In this document: in pieces, positions 1-8,898 of the stretch
How the letters are laid out: each line of letters opens with the position of its first letter
How positions within the stretch are numbered: position 1 is the stretch's first letter
Notes under the pieces: model-generated
What the model was told of the DNA's origin: nothing
Seen by the model: only the letters and a program-made list of their open reading frames with translations
The model's database searches: none
Program-made: the position numbers and the translations under genes
Source: Silicimonas sp.
Lineage (GTDB): Bacteria; Pseudomonadota; Alphaproteobacteria; Rhodobacterales; Rhodobacteraceae
Length of the DNA: 64,000 nucleotides
Assembly: GCA_022819605.1 (NCBI GenBank)
Contig: JAJEGW010000198.1
Location: 21,526 to 85,525 of the forward strand
Direction: 5' to 3'

Positions 1-775
1 TGCCGGGCGTCTGGCCCGCGTAGTCGTCAACCCGACCTTGCCCCTGGCCTACAAGCAGGAGAAGGACATGGAGTTCCGAGATACCGTCGTGACGCTCCTG
101 CTCGACAACTCCGGATCAATGCGCGGCCGCCCGATTTCCATCGCCGCGATCTGCGCGGACGTTCTGGCCAGAACCCTGGAACGCTGCGCCGTGAAGGTCG
201 AGATTCTGGGCTTCACGACACGCGCGTGGAAGGGCGGACAGTCACGGGAAACCTGGCTGCAGCAGGGGCGCCCGCAACTGCCCGGGCGGCTGAATGACAT
301 ACGCCACATCATCTACAAGGCCGCCGACGCGCCGTGGCGGCATGCTCGAGAGAATCTTGGCTTGATGATGAAGGAAGGCCTGCTCAAGGAAAACATCGAC
401 GGCGAAGCGCTGGAATGGGCGCATCGACGGCTGATTGTCAGGCAGGAGGCGCGGCGCATCCTCATGGTCATCTCGGATGGCGCGCCGGTCGACGACTCCA
501 CCCTTTCGGTGAACCCGGCAAACTACCTGGAAAGGCATCTCCGCAACGTGATCACGATGATCGAACGGAGAAAGCAGGTCGAGCTTCTCGCCATCGGCAT
601 CGGCCACGACGTGACCCGATACTACGAGCGCGCGGTCACGATCACGGACGTAGAACAGCTTGCCGGCGCCATCACCGAGCAGCTGGCGGCGCTCTTTGAA
701 GCCGATCCGGTTCAGCGAAAGCGCATGGCCAGGCGAGGCGACAGCCGAAGAGGCGCAGCAAGGCATCCGGCCTGA
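1..775 (+). CDS. cobT: Cobaltochelatase subunit CobT, C-terminal part
   Basis: CobT works with CobN and CobS to insert cobalt into hydrogenobyrinate a,c-diamide in the aerobic B12 pathway. The frame is open from base 2, so the gene begins upstream of the window. About 257 codons are present, less than half of the family's usual length. What remains is the von Willebrand factor A domain: the lead-in [10 protein letters not shown] is followed by the metal-ion-dependent adhesion motif DNSGSMRG near residue 35 of the visible part, and the later [10 protein letters not shown] strand carries another conserved Asp. The C-terminal tail is short and basic ([11 protein letters not shown]). No other cobalamin gene follows it here. 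Identification is firm from the VWA sequence; only the N-terminal half is unseen. Confidence 0.93.
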   Translation, partial: AGRLARVVVNPTLPLAYKQEKDMEFRDTVVTLLLDNSGSMRGRPISIAAICADVLARTLERCAVKVEILGFTTRAWKGGQSRETWLQQGRPQLPGRLNDIRHIIYKAADAPWRHARENLGLMMKEGLLKENIDGEALEWAHRRLIVRQEARRILMVISDGAPVDDSTLSVNPANYLERHLRNVITMIERRKQVELLAIGIGHDVTRYYERAVTITDVEQLAGAITEQLAALFEADPVQRKRMARRGDSRRGAARHPA

Positions 776-941
776 ACGAATGCCGGGCACCTGCAAGGGA
801 TGCCGCAAAAGGGCCAACGCCCAGTCCTGCAATCATGACGAGCAATGTCCCGCAGTGCCTGCGCACTGGTCAGGTTGCGAACCCGTAGCCCTGCAGCCGT
901 TCCGGCTTGCACCCGAGAATGGTTCCTGCTCTTTGGCGGCC

Positions 942-2720
942 ATGTTTCAGTCCTTCGACATCACCGCCAGCCCAGAACAGGGACCACCACGCATTGCAGC
1001 GCTGCGCGAAGCCATGGCGAGAGCAGGCGTCGACGCGTTTCTCGTGCCTCGGGCCGACCGATTCCAGGGTGAGTTCGTTGCACCCGCCGACGAGCGACTT
1101 GCATGGCTGACGGGATTCACCGGATCGGCCGGGCTCGCCGTCATCAGCCTGGACGCTGCCGCCATATTCGTCGATGGACGCTATCGACTGCAGGTGCGCG
1201 ACCAGGTCGCCGAGGAGATCGCGACCCTGGACCCAACTGAGATCAAGCCGGGCACCTGGCTGACCGAGAATGTCGACCAGCTGGCGAAGGTAGGCTTCGA
1301 CCCTTGGCTCCACACGGTAGACGGCATCAAGAGGCTCAAGGAGTCGATCGGAGATCATGCCGCTCTGCATCCCACGTTCAATCTCGTTGACCGGATCTGG
1401 ACGGACAGGCCGCCGCCGCCGGTCCAGACGGTCCGTGCTCATCCGCTCGAGCTTTCCGGCGAAAAGTCGTCATCGAAGCGCGATCGTCTGGCCCAGGAAT
1501 TGAAGGATGCGGGACACTGCGCCGCGATTCTCACGTTGCCGGAAAGCATCTGCTGGCTTCTCAACATAAGGGGCGACGGCATTCCGCGCAGTCCCGTCGT
1601 TCAGGCATTTGCGATACTTCACGACACGGGTCGCGTGAGCCTGTTCTCCTCGCCGAAGAAATTCGAGCATCTTGGTCCGGACCCGAACATTGACCTTGAG
1701 GACGAGGACGCCTTCGGGCGCGCCGTCGGGAACCTGGATGGGCCGGTACGGATCGATGGACAGACCGCACCTTGGAAGATTGCCGAAATCCTGGAAGACC
1801 GGGCGACATTCGACGTCGACCCGTGCAGCATTCCTAAGGCGAGCAAGAACGATGCCGAAATCAAGGGCATGCAGAACGCGCATCTAAGAGATGGCGCGGC
1901 GATGGTCGAATTCCTGGCGTGGTTTGACGAGGAAGCCCCGATGGGCAAACTGTCGGAAATTTCCACGGCCAGGGCGCTTGAGGAATTCCGCGTGCGAGCC
2001 GGCGACCTTCTGGACATTTCCTTCGACACGATTTCGGGCTCCGGGCCCAATGCGGCGATCGTTCACTACCGAGTTTCAGAGCAGACGGACCGCAAGATCA
2101 GGCAAGGAGAGTTGTACCTGGTCGATTCGGGCGGCCAGTACATTGACGGAACCACCGACGTCACGCGCACGCTTGCCGTCGGGAGCCCATCGGACGTCCA
2201 CCGCGACTGCTATACCCGCGTGCTCCAGGGACTGATCGCAATCTCCCTTGCCCGGTTCCCGAGCGGGCATGCCGGCCGGGACATCGACGCCCTCGCCCGC
2301 GCCGCGCTCTGGCGCAAGGGTCTCGACTACGATCATGGCACCGGGCATGGCGTCGGAGCTTGCCTGAACGTGCATGAAGGACCTCAGCGGATTTCACCCG
2401 CAGGGACGACAAGCCTCCGGCCTGGCATGATCCTGTCGAACGAACCCGGCTGCTACCGGCCCGGTGAATTCGGCATCCGCATCGAGAATCTGGTTGTGGT
2501 ACGCAAGGACGGGAAGTCTCAGAACGAACGGGAGCGGCTTTGCTTCGAGACACTGACCTTCGTGCCGTTTGACCGCCGCCTGATCGACACCAAGCTGCTG
2601 GGTCCTTGGGAACGGGACTGGATTGACGAATACCACGCCGAAGTAAAAAGAAAGCTTTCCGGCCTGCTTTCCGCATCTGCCGGAGAGTGGCTCGATGTGG
2701 CCACAAGACCCCTTGATTGA
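942..2720 (+). CDS. pepP: Xaa-Pro aminopeptidase (M24B family)
   Basis: Cytoplasmic metallo-aminopeptidase that removes an N-terminal residue preceding proline. The 592-residue length fits the long, three-domain M24B form, with two creatinase-like N-terminal domains and a C-terminal pita-bread domain. The dinuclear metal ligands can be picked out in order: Asp in LVDSGGQY, Asp in GTTDVTRT, His in DHGTGHGVG, Glu in SNEPGCY and Glu in IRIENLVV. The frame is open from 660, but the first 94 codons lie over the end of cobT and have no family character. The ATG at 942 starts the recognisable domain (MFQSFDITA). It stands alone between cobT and a DUF427 gene. Confidence 0.9.
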   Translation: MFQSFDITASPEQGPPRIAALREAMARAGVDAFLVPRADRFQGEFVAPADERLAWLTGFTGSAGLAVISLDAAAIFVDGRYRLQVRDQVAEEIATLDPTEIKPGTWLTENVDQLAKVGFDPWLHTVDGIKRLKESIGDHAALHPTFNLVDRIWTDRPPPPVQTVRAHPLELSGEKSSSKRDRLAQELKDAGHCAAILTLPESICWLLNIRGDGIPRSPVVQAFAILHDTGRVSLFSSPKKFEHLGPDPNIDLEDEDAFGRAVGNLDGPVRIDGQTAPWKIAEILEDRATFDVDPCSIPKASKNDAEIKGMQNAHLRDGAAMVEFLAWFDEEAPMGKLSEISTARALEEFRVRAGDLLDISFDTISGSGPNAAIVHYRVSEQTDRKIRQGELYLVDSGGQYIDGTTDVTRTLAVGSPSDVHRDCYTRVLQGLIAISLARFPSGHAGRDIDALARAALWRKGLDYDHGTGHGVGACLNVHEGPQRISPAGTTSLRPGMILSNEPGCYRPGEFGIRIENLVVVRKDGKSQNERERLCFETLTFVPFDRRLIDTKLLGPWERDWIDEYHAEVKRKLSGLLSASAGEWLDVATRPLD

Positions 2721-2773
2721 AGTGAATCTGACACGTTTGGCCCACTAGGATGGGCCCATAGAGGAGCATGGCG

Positions 2774-3118
2774 ATGGCAAGAGACATCGAAGTCCGGCCT
2801 GCGACGGGCACGTGGATCGTGCGCGCTGGGGGCGCAGTCCTCGGCGAGAGCAGCTCGGCACTGGAACTGATCGAGGGCGACCGTGCGCCTGTCATCTACT
2901 TCCCGCGCATGGAGGTCGCGATGGAATTCCTTGACCAATCCTGCAAAGTCACGTCCTGCCCCTGGAAGGGCGACGCGACTCACTATTCCATCATCACGAC
3001 CTTCACGACACTGAGAGACGTGGCTTGGTCCTACCGAGCGCCGCATGACTCGGCATCCGACATCAAGGATCACATCGCCTTCTATCCGCACGACGAGATC
3101 GCGATCGAACGTCTTTGA
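2774..3118 (+). CDS. DUF427 domain protein
   Basis: Small conserved protein of about 114 residues, the usual size for a single DUF427 domain. Family features seen are the opening RPATGTWIVRAGGAVLGES, the FPRMEVAMEFL strand and the SCPWKGDATHYSI segment that is the hallmark of the family. Its biochemical role is not established. The start is decided by the ribosome binding site: GAGGAG at 2761-2766 lies only one base before an ATG at 2768 but seven bases before the ATG at 2774, which I prefer (MARDIEV). It is 47 bases after the aminopeptidase stop and may be cotranscribed with it. Confidence 0.85.
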   Translation: MARDIEVRPATGTWIVRAGGAVLGESSSALELIEGDRAPVIYFPRMEVAMEFLDQSCKVTSCPWKGDATHYSIITTFTTLRDVAWSYRAPHDSASDIKDHIAFYPHDEIAIERL

Positions 3119-3152
3119 AGGCCTTCACTGCCTTGCCCGTGACCGAATGATC

Positions 3153-4292
3153 TCATTGGAGAGGGTCAGAACTCGTTAGATCAGAGGAGATGCGCCGCAG
3201 GTCTGACAAACCCGGCCATGGTGCATCTGCCTTGGCGTGTGAAATGCCGATCAAGGCTGCCGGATGGGAAGTTGCGGCTTGCAGCGCGGCCTCTAGGGAA
3301 ACGCCGACATTTTCGACCATGAACTTGATTGCGGAAGTCAAGTCGAGATCGGCTCCGGCAAGTGTCCCGTCTTGAAGTGTCAGGACGCCCGCTCGACGCT
3401 GAATTGAACGTCCGCCCAATTCGAACTCGGTGAGATCGGTCCCGGCGACGGCCATTGCATCGCTTACGAGAAATATTCGACCGGGTCCCTCCTTTGCCGC
3501 CCACGCCGTGCGAATTGTCTCCGGATGAACATGCACGGCATCGGCGATCAGACCTGCCGACACGCGGCCGTTCGCCAGCGCCGCACCCACCAATCCCGGC
3601 TCGCGATTGCCGAGTTGGCTCATGGCATTGAAGAGGTGGGTGACGCAGCGTGCCCCGGCGGCGAAGTATCGCATGCAGACTTCAAGGCTCGCATCACTGT
3701 GGCCAAGTGAGACCAGCACTCCGGCGCGGGCAAGTGCTGATACTTGTTCCTCCGTCACGCTCTCTGGTGCAACGGTGACCTTGAGAACCGGCAGCAGCGT
3801 CGATGCGGCGATCAGCGTTTCCAGGTCCTTTTGTTCCATCGGACGGATGAATGCCGGATCGTGCGCGCCCTTACGGGCGATCGAGAGGTGCGGGCCTTCC
3901 AGATGAAGCCCCGCAATTCCCGGCACGCCCTCCTGTACAGCCTTGATCGTGGCTTCGACCGTCGCGCGAGTCTTTTCGTCCGAGTCAGATATGAGCGTCG
4001 GCAACAGGAAGGAGGCGCCAAGGCCGCGATGCGCCATGGCTATCCGGCGGAGGGCGTCGACCGACGGATCATCGTTAAACATGACGCCGCCGCCGCCGTT
4101 GACCTGGAGATCCACATAGCCCGGCGTCAGGAAGTCGCCAGACAGATCGACCACTTCGCCGTCCTTTGGAACTTCTGCTTCCGGTCCAAATTCTCTGGCA
4201 TGGCCGTCTACGAAACGGATGGCATGTCCAGCCCACAGTCTTTTTCCGTCGAAAATGCGTCCGTTCCGGAATGTCACGACGTGCTGCGTCAT
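3153..4292 (-). CDS. nagA: N-acetylglucosamine-6-phosphate deacetylase
   Basis: Amidohydrolase that removes acetate from GlcNAc-6-phosphate to give glucosamine-6-phosphate in amino-sugar catabolism. Family motifs appear in order: TPGYVDLQVNGGGG near residue 58, the metal-binding Glu in LHLEGPHL, His in LGHSDAS, His in THLFNAMSQLGNREPG, and the catalytic Asp in LVSDAMAVAGT. Its start overlaps the stop of the upstream SIS gene by four bases (ATGA), so it is last in a four-gene operon. The total length of 379 residues is normal, but the last 30 residues do not show the usual closing strand of the form GR-AP-G-ADL. A neighbouring frame reads GR followed by AGFV at that point, which hints at a small indel near 3235. 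Confidence 0.88.
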   Translation of the reverse strand: MTQHVVTFRNGRIFDGKRLWAGHAIRFVDGHAREFGPEAEVPKDGEVVDLSGDFLTPGYVDLQVNGGGGVMFNDDPSVDALRRIAMAHRGLGASFLLPTLISDSDEKTRATVEATIKAVQEGVPGIAGLHLEGPHLSIARKGAHDPAFIRPMEQKDLETLIAASTLLPVLKVTVAPESVTEEQVSALARAGVLVSLGHSDASLEVCMRYFAAGARCVTHLFNAMSQLGNREPGLVGAALANGRVSAGLIADAVHVHPETIRTAWAAKEGPGRIFLVSDAMAVAGTDLTEFELGGRSIQRRAGVLTLQDGTLAGADLDLTSAIKFMVENVGVSLEAALQAATSHPAALIGISHAKADAPWPGLSDLRRISSDLTSSDPLQ

Positions 4293-4834
4293 GTTGTATC
4301 GGCCACTTTGTTGAGATGCCGCGGCGCATCCGGATCGGTCAGCCAGGGACCCGCAACCAGCGAAGTCACAAAGGTCTTCGTTGCGGCAACGCTCAATGCA
4401 GGTCCTGCGTGAATTGGAAGAGTGCAGTCAACGACGTCCGCGAAGCCGGGCGCCGGGTCGCTGGTCATGCCGATCGTCAAAGCACCGCTCGCACGAAGCG
4501 CCGTGGTCATCTGCAAGATGTCAGGGCTTTGGCCCGATTGAGAGATCGATATGCACATGGCTCCGTTGGCGTCCGGCTCGACGCCGTATTGAGGCGCGAC
4601 CGACGGGCCTCCCGATGCCATTGGGCGTTTCAGGACCAGTTCGCCAGCATATTTTAGGCAGGTGCAGGCATGGTCGGACGACCCGCGCGCGAAAGAGAGA
4701 AGGAACGATGGATTCACTTCACGCGCCCGTGCCACAGTCGAGGCAATGGCGTTTCCGCCACTGTTCAAGAGGCGCTCAACGGCGGCGGGAATTTCGGAGA
4801 ATTCTCGACGCATTTTCGTGATGTCGGCTTTCAT
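4289..4834 (-). pseudogene. SIS-domain sugar-phosphate isomerase/deaminase (NagB-II/AgaS-like), internally deleted
   Basis: The protein matches the first half of the NagB-II/AgaS type glucosamine-6-phosphate deaminase family: it has the sugar-phosphate loop FARGSSDHA, the SISQSGQSPD motif and the AATKTFVTSLVAG helix of the first SIS domain. Family members have about 340 residues and two SIS domains; this one has 181. Directly after the first domain it jumps to a tail ending DPDAPRHLNKVADTT, which resembles the normal C-terminus of the family. The simplest reading is an in-frame deletion of about 150 codons covering the second SIS domain. The start is the ATG at 4834, 16 bases after the GntR stop; an in-frame ATG further upstream lies inside that gene. 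Deaminase function is doubtful. The tail match is from memory of the family, not an alignment. Confidence 0.72.
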
Positions 4835-4850
4835 CTTTGAACCCGCCTGA

Positions 4851-5600
4851 TCACAGCCGCAGTTCCGCGACGAAGTCGTATGCATCGCCGCGATAAAGGG
4901 ACCGAGTGAGTTCGGCGACTCGCCCGCTCTTCAGGAAAGACGTGCGTTCGATGCTCAATATGGCGGAACCTTCGGCGACGCCAAGAAGATCCGCTTCACG
5001 CGACTCCAGGTTTTTGGCGGAGATCTTCTGAATCGCGCTTGTCGGGCGATGCCCCAAACGCTCTAGCACAAGATAAAGAGAAGTCGTCACTTCAAGCGGA
5101 TTGGGCAATATGTCCAGAGGCAGCGCTGCGCGTTCCAACGCCATTGGGCGTCCACCCGCTTCGCGAATGCGGCAAATGCGGGCAACTTGATCCCCTTCCC
5201 TCAGGCTCAACGCGGCCACTTCGTCACGCGTCGGCAGAAAAACGCCTCTTTCGAGCCAACGGGACGTTGTGTCGAGCCCTCGTCTTCCCATGTCTTCGGT
5301 GAATGACGTCAGATGTGAGAGGGATTGTTCCATTCGCGCCATTGGCTTGCGAATGAACGATCCTGAACCTTGCCGTTGCTCGATCAATCCCTCACGCACG
5401 AGTTCCTGTATCGCCTTGCGAACGGTGACGCGGGACAGGCAAGTGATTTCGGCAATCTCGCGTTCCGGCGGAAGCGAGGAGTTGTGAGGCAGGACGCCAG
5501 TCTCGATGCCCAGTTCCAAACGTCGGCGGAGTTGCACGTATCGCGGGCCGCCAGTTTTGCCGAGCCAGCCTTCGGGCTGGAGAAAGTCGACGGCGTTCAT
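4851..5600 (-). CDS. GntR family regulator, HutC/UTRA subfamily (NagR-like)
   Basis: Transcriptional regulator with an N-terminal winged helix-turn-helix (residues about 20-85; the motif LPPEREIAEITCLSRVTVRK is typical of GntR) and a C-terminal UTRA ligand-binding domain (SLSHLTSFTEDM through IERTSFLKSGRVAELTRSLYRGDAYDF). UTRA-domain GntR proteins beside nagA and a GlcNAc kinase usually sense GlcNAc-6-phosphate or glucosamine-6-phosphate and repress the operon. The start codon overlaps the stop of the kinase gene (ATGA), so it is made from the same mRNA as the genes it probably controls, which points to autoregulation. A candidate target lies upstream of the kinase at 6479-6496. Ligand and target are inferred. 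Confidence 0.87.
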   Translation of the reverse strand: MNAVDFLQPEGWLGKTGGPRYVQLRRRLELGIETGVLPHNSSLPPEREIAEITCLSRVTVRKAIQELVREGLIEQRQGSGSFIRKPMARMEQSLSHLTSFTEDMGRRGLDTTSRWLERGVFLPTRDEVAALSLREGDQVARICRIREAGGRPMALERAALPLDILPNPLEVTTSLYLVLERLGHRPTSAIQKISAKNLESREADLLGVAEGSAILSIERTSFLKSGRVAELTRSLYRGDAYDFVAELRL

Positions 5601-6475
5601 GCGGCCATCTCATGGGCAAATTCCGCCGCAAGTGACAGGGCACCAGCAAGTGGCTCACCGACAGGCGGGATCAGTTCGGCCTGCATGTCCGCGGGCAAAT
5701 ACGGAGCATAGTAGGGGCCAATCCCGCCAGTCAGACAAATCGGCTGCCCTTTGCTCCATCCTATGATCGACAGTATTGCAGCAATGTCCTGTGCCCCGCT
5801 GCGCATTACTCGTTCGCCGAGCACATCTCCCTGTATCGCGAATTCGGTCACGAGCGGCGCCAAGGCGCCAAACTCCGAAGGACTTGCCGAACCCGCGAAA
5901 CGAACGATGCCTGCAGCGCCCTCGTAGTCTTCCAAGAGCCGCTCTGCCAACGGTGAGACGGTGCATTTCCCGTCAATGCTCTTGAGCGTCATGCCGAGGG
6001 CGGCCCTGCCAACGAAATGCGCAGACGCCTCGTCCCCGAGCACCGGCCCCCAGCCACCGGCAAACCGCATGGTTCCGCCCGCTTGTGCCGCAAAGAACGA
6101 TCCCGTGCCGCAGTGGGAAATTACACCGTCGGACCGACCAAGCGCGCCTCTCAAAGCTGCAGCGCGATCATCCTCGATGCGAACGTGGACGAAGGGCAAG
6201 GCGGTGCGCAACCGTTCCGAGATCGACTCGCCCGTCACGCCTGCAAGTCCAACAAACGCGGGAACCCTTGAAAGCGCGTCCAGCGTCAGACCGGCGCGTG
6301 CCGCCAATCTCTCCAAGCCCATTAAAATCTCGTCCAGTGCGCCGTCAAAATCGGTGGAGACATTGGCAGATCCGGCTTCTGCCGCGATGATTGACTTGCC
6401 GTCATCAAATGCGAGGCGACACCGTGTGCCGCCGCCGTCAATGGCAACAACTGGAGATCTCCGTGAATCACCCAT
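5597..6475 (-). CDS. N-acetylglucosamine kinase-like protein (BadF/BadG/BcrA/BcrD ATPase family)
   Basis: Sugar kinase of the acetate/sugar kinase/Hsp70 fold, 292 residues. The first phosphate loop DGGGTRCRLAF is at residues 13-23, a second nucleotide motif HCGTGSFFAA follows at about 120, and LTGGIGPYYAPYL supplies the adenosine motif. Neighbours (GntR regulator, SIS protein, nagA) make phosphorylation of GlcNAc or glucosamine the likely job. It is first in the operon. The start at 6475 (MGDSRRSPVVAID) is chosen because the 56 upstream codons in frame are unrelated to the family and contain the probable promoter; there is no clear Shine-Dalgarno sequence before it. Confidence 0.84.
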   Translation of the reverse strand: MGDSRRSPVVAIDGGGTRCRLAFDDGKSIIAAEAGSANVSTDFDGALDEILMGLERLAARAGLTLDALSRVPAFVGLAGVTGESISERLRTALPFVHVRIEDDRAAALRGALGRSDGVISHCGTGSFFAAQAGGTMRFAGGWGPVLGDEASAHFVGRAALGMTLKSIDGKCTVSPLAERLLEDYEGAAGIVRFAGSASPSEFGALAPLVTEFAIQGDVLGERVMRSGAQDIAAILSIIGWSKGQPICLTGGIGPYYAPYLPADMQAELIPPVGEPLAGALSLAAEFAHEMAA

Positions 6476-6484
6476 GAAAATACC

Positions 6485-6511
6485 ATTATAATACCTATCG
6501 AATAAAGGCAA
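6485..6511 (-). promoter_or_regulatory. Candidate promoter/operator of the amino-sugar operon
   Basis: On the minus strand a perfect TATAAT (6485-6490) lies 15 bases after TTGCCT (6506-6511); 15 bases is short for a sigma-70 spacer. The -10 box ends nine bases before the kinase ATG, so the mRNA would be nearly leaderless. Two direct copies of AATACC on the plus strand (6479-6484 and 6490-6495) overlap the -10 box and could be the site for the GntR regulator encoded in the operon. Assignment is by eye only. Confidence 0.35.
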
Positions 6512-6996
6512 GCCCCGAACAATGCCAATATTGCAGGTATCGTCTCGAGTCCTTGCTGGTACGGCAGCTGGACATGTCAAAATGCAGGACGTCCTTGGGC
6601 GCATTTTGGTTTCTTGGAATTGGCAGGACTTAGTGATGGACAATCCCTTGGGGTTCGACTTCTCGGATCATCTCAACCACCCGTCGCGAAGGAGCGATCC
6701 GCTGGCCGTCGGAAAGGCTTGTTGACATCAAGGAATTCGGCCAGTTCTGGCAAAGGCGCTCAAGATTGGCGACTATTGCGTGCCGAGGAACACGTTCGAA
6801 AAATCACGTTGGATGTGCATCAAGGCCGCTCGCTCACCTCAAGCCGTCCCAGGATTCGGGTTGATCGAGGTTGCCGGCAACATCCGCAACCCACAAGAGT
6901 GCGGACAAAAGGTATTAGTTCGGTATCTTATGTCAAATCACTGAAGAATCGCATTCGTGACACGGCCAATGAAAGCCGCACGCCTACAGCAAAGCT
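6512..6996. other. 485-base gap with no recognisable gene
   Basis: Between the kinase promoter and the end of the ClC gene. Several short open frames exist on the plus strand, the longest running from 6614 to 7000, but none resembles a known protein and none has a convincing ribosome binding site. A segment around 6750-6900 reads as plausible peptide in one frame (IGDYCVPRNTFEKS...GLIEVAGNIRNPQ) before meeting a stop. It may be the residue of a lost gene, but I cannot name it. Confidence 0.3.
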
Positions 6997-8685
6997 CTAA
7001 CTGTGCTCCTCCTCCGCCGTGGATGCCAGAGCGCGATTGAAGGCTCGGAGCGCGTCGACATGAAAAAGTGCCCCGTGGACCTTGGGTGGCTTGCCGTCGC
7101 CGCCAAAACTCAGCACGGGCAGGAATGGAAGCCCCGTTCTTTCGAAGACCGGCATTGCCAATTCAAGAGTCCCGTTGACGTCGACCCACACGCCTTCCGC
7201 AATGGCTGCCCAAACCGACTCTTCCGACGCGGCGCCGGGGTCTCCAGGCTTGCGCATCAGGTCTTTCACGCTGCATAGCGACAACAGGTAGCCCTGTGGC
7301 CCCCTCGCCAAGTGCACGTCCCGGCGCTCGAGCTGGGTGAGAAAGAACGACCGGTCGACCAGGCGCGAGGCGATTGCAGTGGACATCGAGACCGCGACCA
7401 TGACGGCAAGCCCGGTCTGCCAGTCCCCGGTCAGTTCGAATACGATCAGCGTTGTCGAAATCGGTGCGCCCAGAACCGCGGCAGCGACCGCGCCCATCCC
7501 CGCCAGTGCATACAATGTCTCTGACCCGGACACGTTCGGAAAGGTCGCCGTCGCCGTCAACCCGAAGGCAAGACCCAGCAGGGCACCAACCATGAGCGAT
7601 GGCGAAAATATGCCCCCGCCCATCCGTCCGCCCATGGTGATCGCGACCGCAACCACCTTCATGGCACAGAACACCACGGCTTCGTGCCACAAGATCTGAC
7701 CGGTCAAGGCCGCCGACGTGGTCTCGTAGCCGACGCCAATGATGTGCGGAAAGCCAAGTGCCAGCACTCCAAGCAGAAGTCCGGCGACCGCCGGGCGAAT
7801 GAAGCGAGGGATTCCGAAACGCTTGCATGTATGGTTGCCAAAGTCATCCGCAAGGAAGATCGAGCGCATCATCACCACCGCGAGCAACCCGGACAGCATC
7901 CCGAGAAGCAGGAATGCCGGAAGTTCCACATAGAACGCCAGAATCCCTTCCTCGATCAGTACGAACTCGGTCACGTCTCCGAATGTCAGACGCGAAATTA
8001 TCGTCCCCGCCGCACTGGCGATGACGATCGGCGCGAAGGCATGCACGGCAAAATGTCGAAGCACCACTTCCAGCGCGAACAAAGCCCCTGCAATCGGCGC
8101 GTTGAACGATGCCGACACTGCCGCGGCAACGGCACAGCCCAAGAGGTCGCGACCCGTGATGCCGTCGGCATTGATTCGGTTCAGCACCCATGATGACAAT
8201 ACTGCTGCCAAATGCACCACCGGACCCTCTCGACCGGAGGAGCCCCCAGACCCGAGCGTGATCATCGACGCCGCCGCCGAAGCCAAGCCTTCCTTCGTCT
8301 CGACACGACCGTCATGGAGGGCCGCACCCTCGATCACCTCCGCGACCGACTTGGCCCTGCCGTCAGCCGTGAGCCGATCCAGAATGATGCCGACGACCAG
8401 TCCGCCGCACACGGGGATCAGGACAATCATGTACCACGGGAGGGTCTCCGCAAAAGAATGCATGAGCCGTGGATCATCCGTGCCGTAAAGCGACTTCTGC
8501 AGCAAGTTGATGCCAAGACGAAACAGAACGGCGGCGACGCCTGCAGCGATTCCGACCAGAAGCGCGATGAACCAGAACTGGACCTGCCCCGGTCCGTTGT
8601 CCCTGATGACACGCAGTGCATTGCAGGCCTTCGCCGCAAGGCCCGCGTTTAGATCCCTGATCATGGCTGGCCTGGGCGCGTCCAT
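6997..8685 (-). CDS. ClC family chloride channel/transporter
   Basis: Integral membrane ClC protein of 562 residues with about ten or more hydrophobic helices between residues 35 and 440. Selectivity-filter motifs are clear: GSGGSSGREGP (with the gating Glu in REGP) near residue 147, and GGRMGGGIFSPSLMVGA near residue 355, the latter matching the GxFxP loop. A soluble tail of about 120 residues follows the membrane part; it is shaped like a divergent CBS-type regulatory region (SVKDLMRKPGD... VHGALFHVDAL). Whether it is a channel or a Cl-/H+ antiporter cannot be decided by eye. It is transcribed alone, divergent from pxpA. Confidence 0.9.
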   Translation of the reverse strand: MDAPRPAMIRDLNAGLAAKACNALRVIRDNGPGQVQFWFIALLVGIAAGVAAVLFRLGINLLQKSLYGTDDPRLMHSFAETLPWYMIVLIPVCGGLVVGIILDRLTADGRAKSVAEVIEGAALHDGRVETKEGLASAAASMITLGSGGSSGREGPVVHLAAVLSSWVLNRINADGITGRDLLGCAVAAAVSASFNAPIAGALFALEVVLRHFAVHAFAPIVIASAAGTIISRLTFGDVTEFVLIEEGILAFYVELPAFLLLGMLSGLLAVVMMRSIFLADDFGNHTCKRFGIPRFIRPAVAGLLLGVLALGFPHIIGVGYETTSAALTGQILWHEAVVFCAMKVVAVAITMGGRMGGGIFSPSLMVGALLGLAFGLTATATFPNVSGSETLYALAGMGAVAAAVLGAPISTTLIVFELTGDWQTGLAVMVAVSMSTAIASRLVDRSFFLTQLERRDVHLARGPQGYLLSLCSVKDLMRKPGDPGAASEESVWAAIAEGVWVDVNGTLELAMPVFERTGLPFLPVLSFGGDGKPPKVHGALFHVDALRAFNRALASTAEEEHS

Positions 8686-8898
8686 GAGTCACTTGGCAAC
8701 GCGGGCAAGAACGCAACGATGCCCTGTACCGCCCGATGGCACCCAGGCAAGGATTCGCAATTCTGCAGTTTGCGAACGGCAACACTCCTAAGGCAGGGAC
8801 TTGGCGACGGAAAGGGCGGAAAGACAAAATTCCGAGTCGCGCCTAGTTTTGCCATGCGAGGTCTTGCGATCGCCTCGCGCAAGAGGTCTTCTGGCTCC

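Noticed and set aside
660..941. Upstream extension of the aminopeptidase frame
   Set aside because: It overlaps cobT and its residues are not conserved; the domain begins at the ATG at 942.
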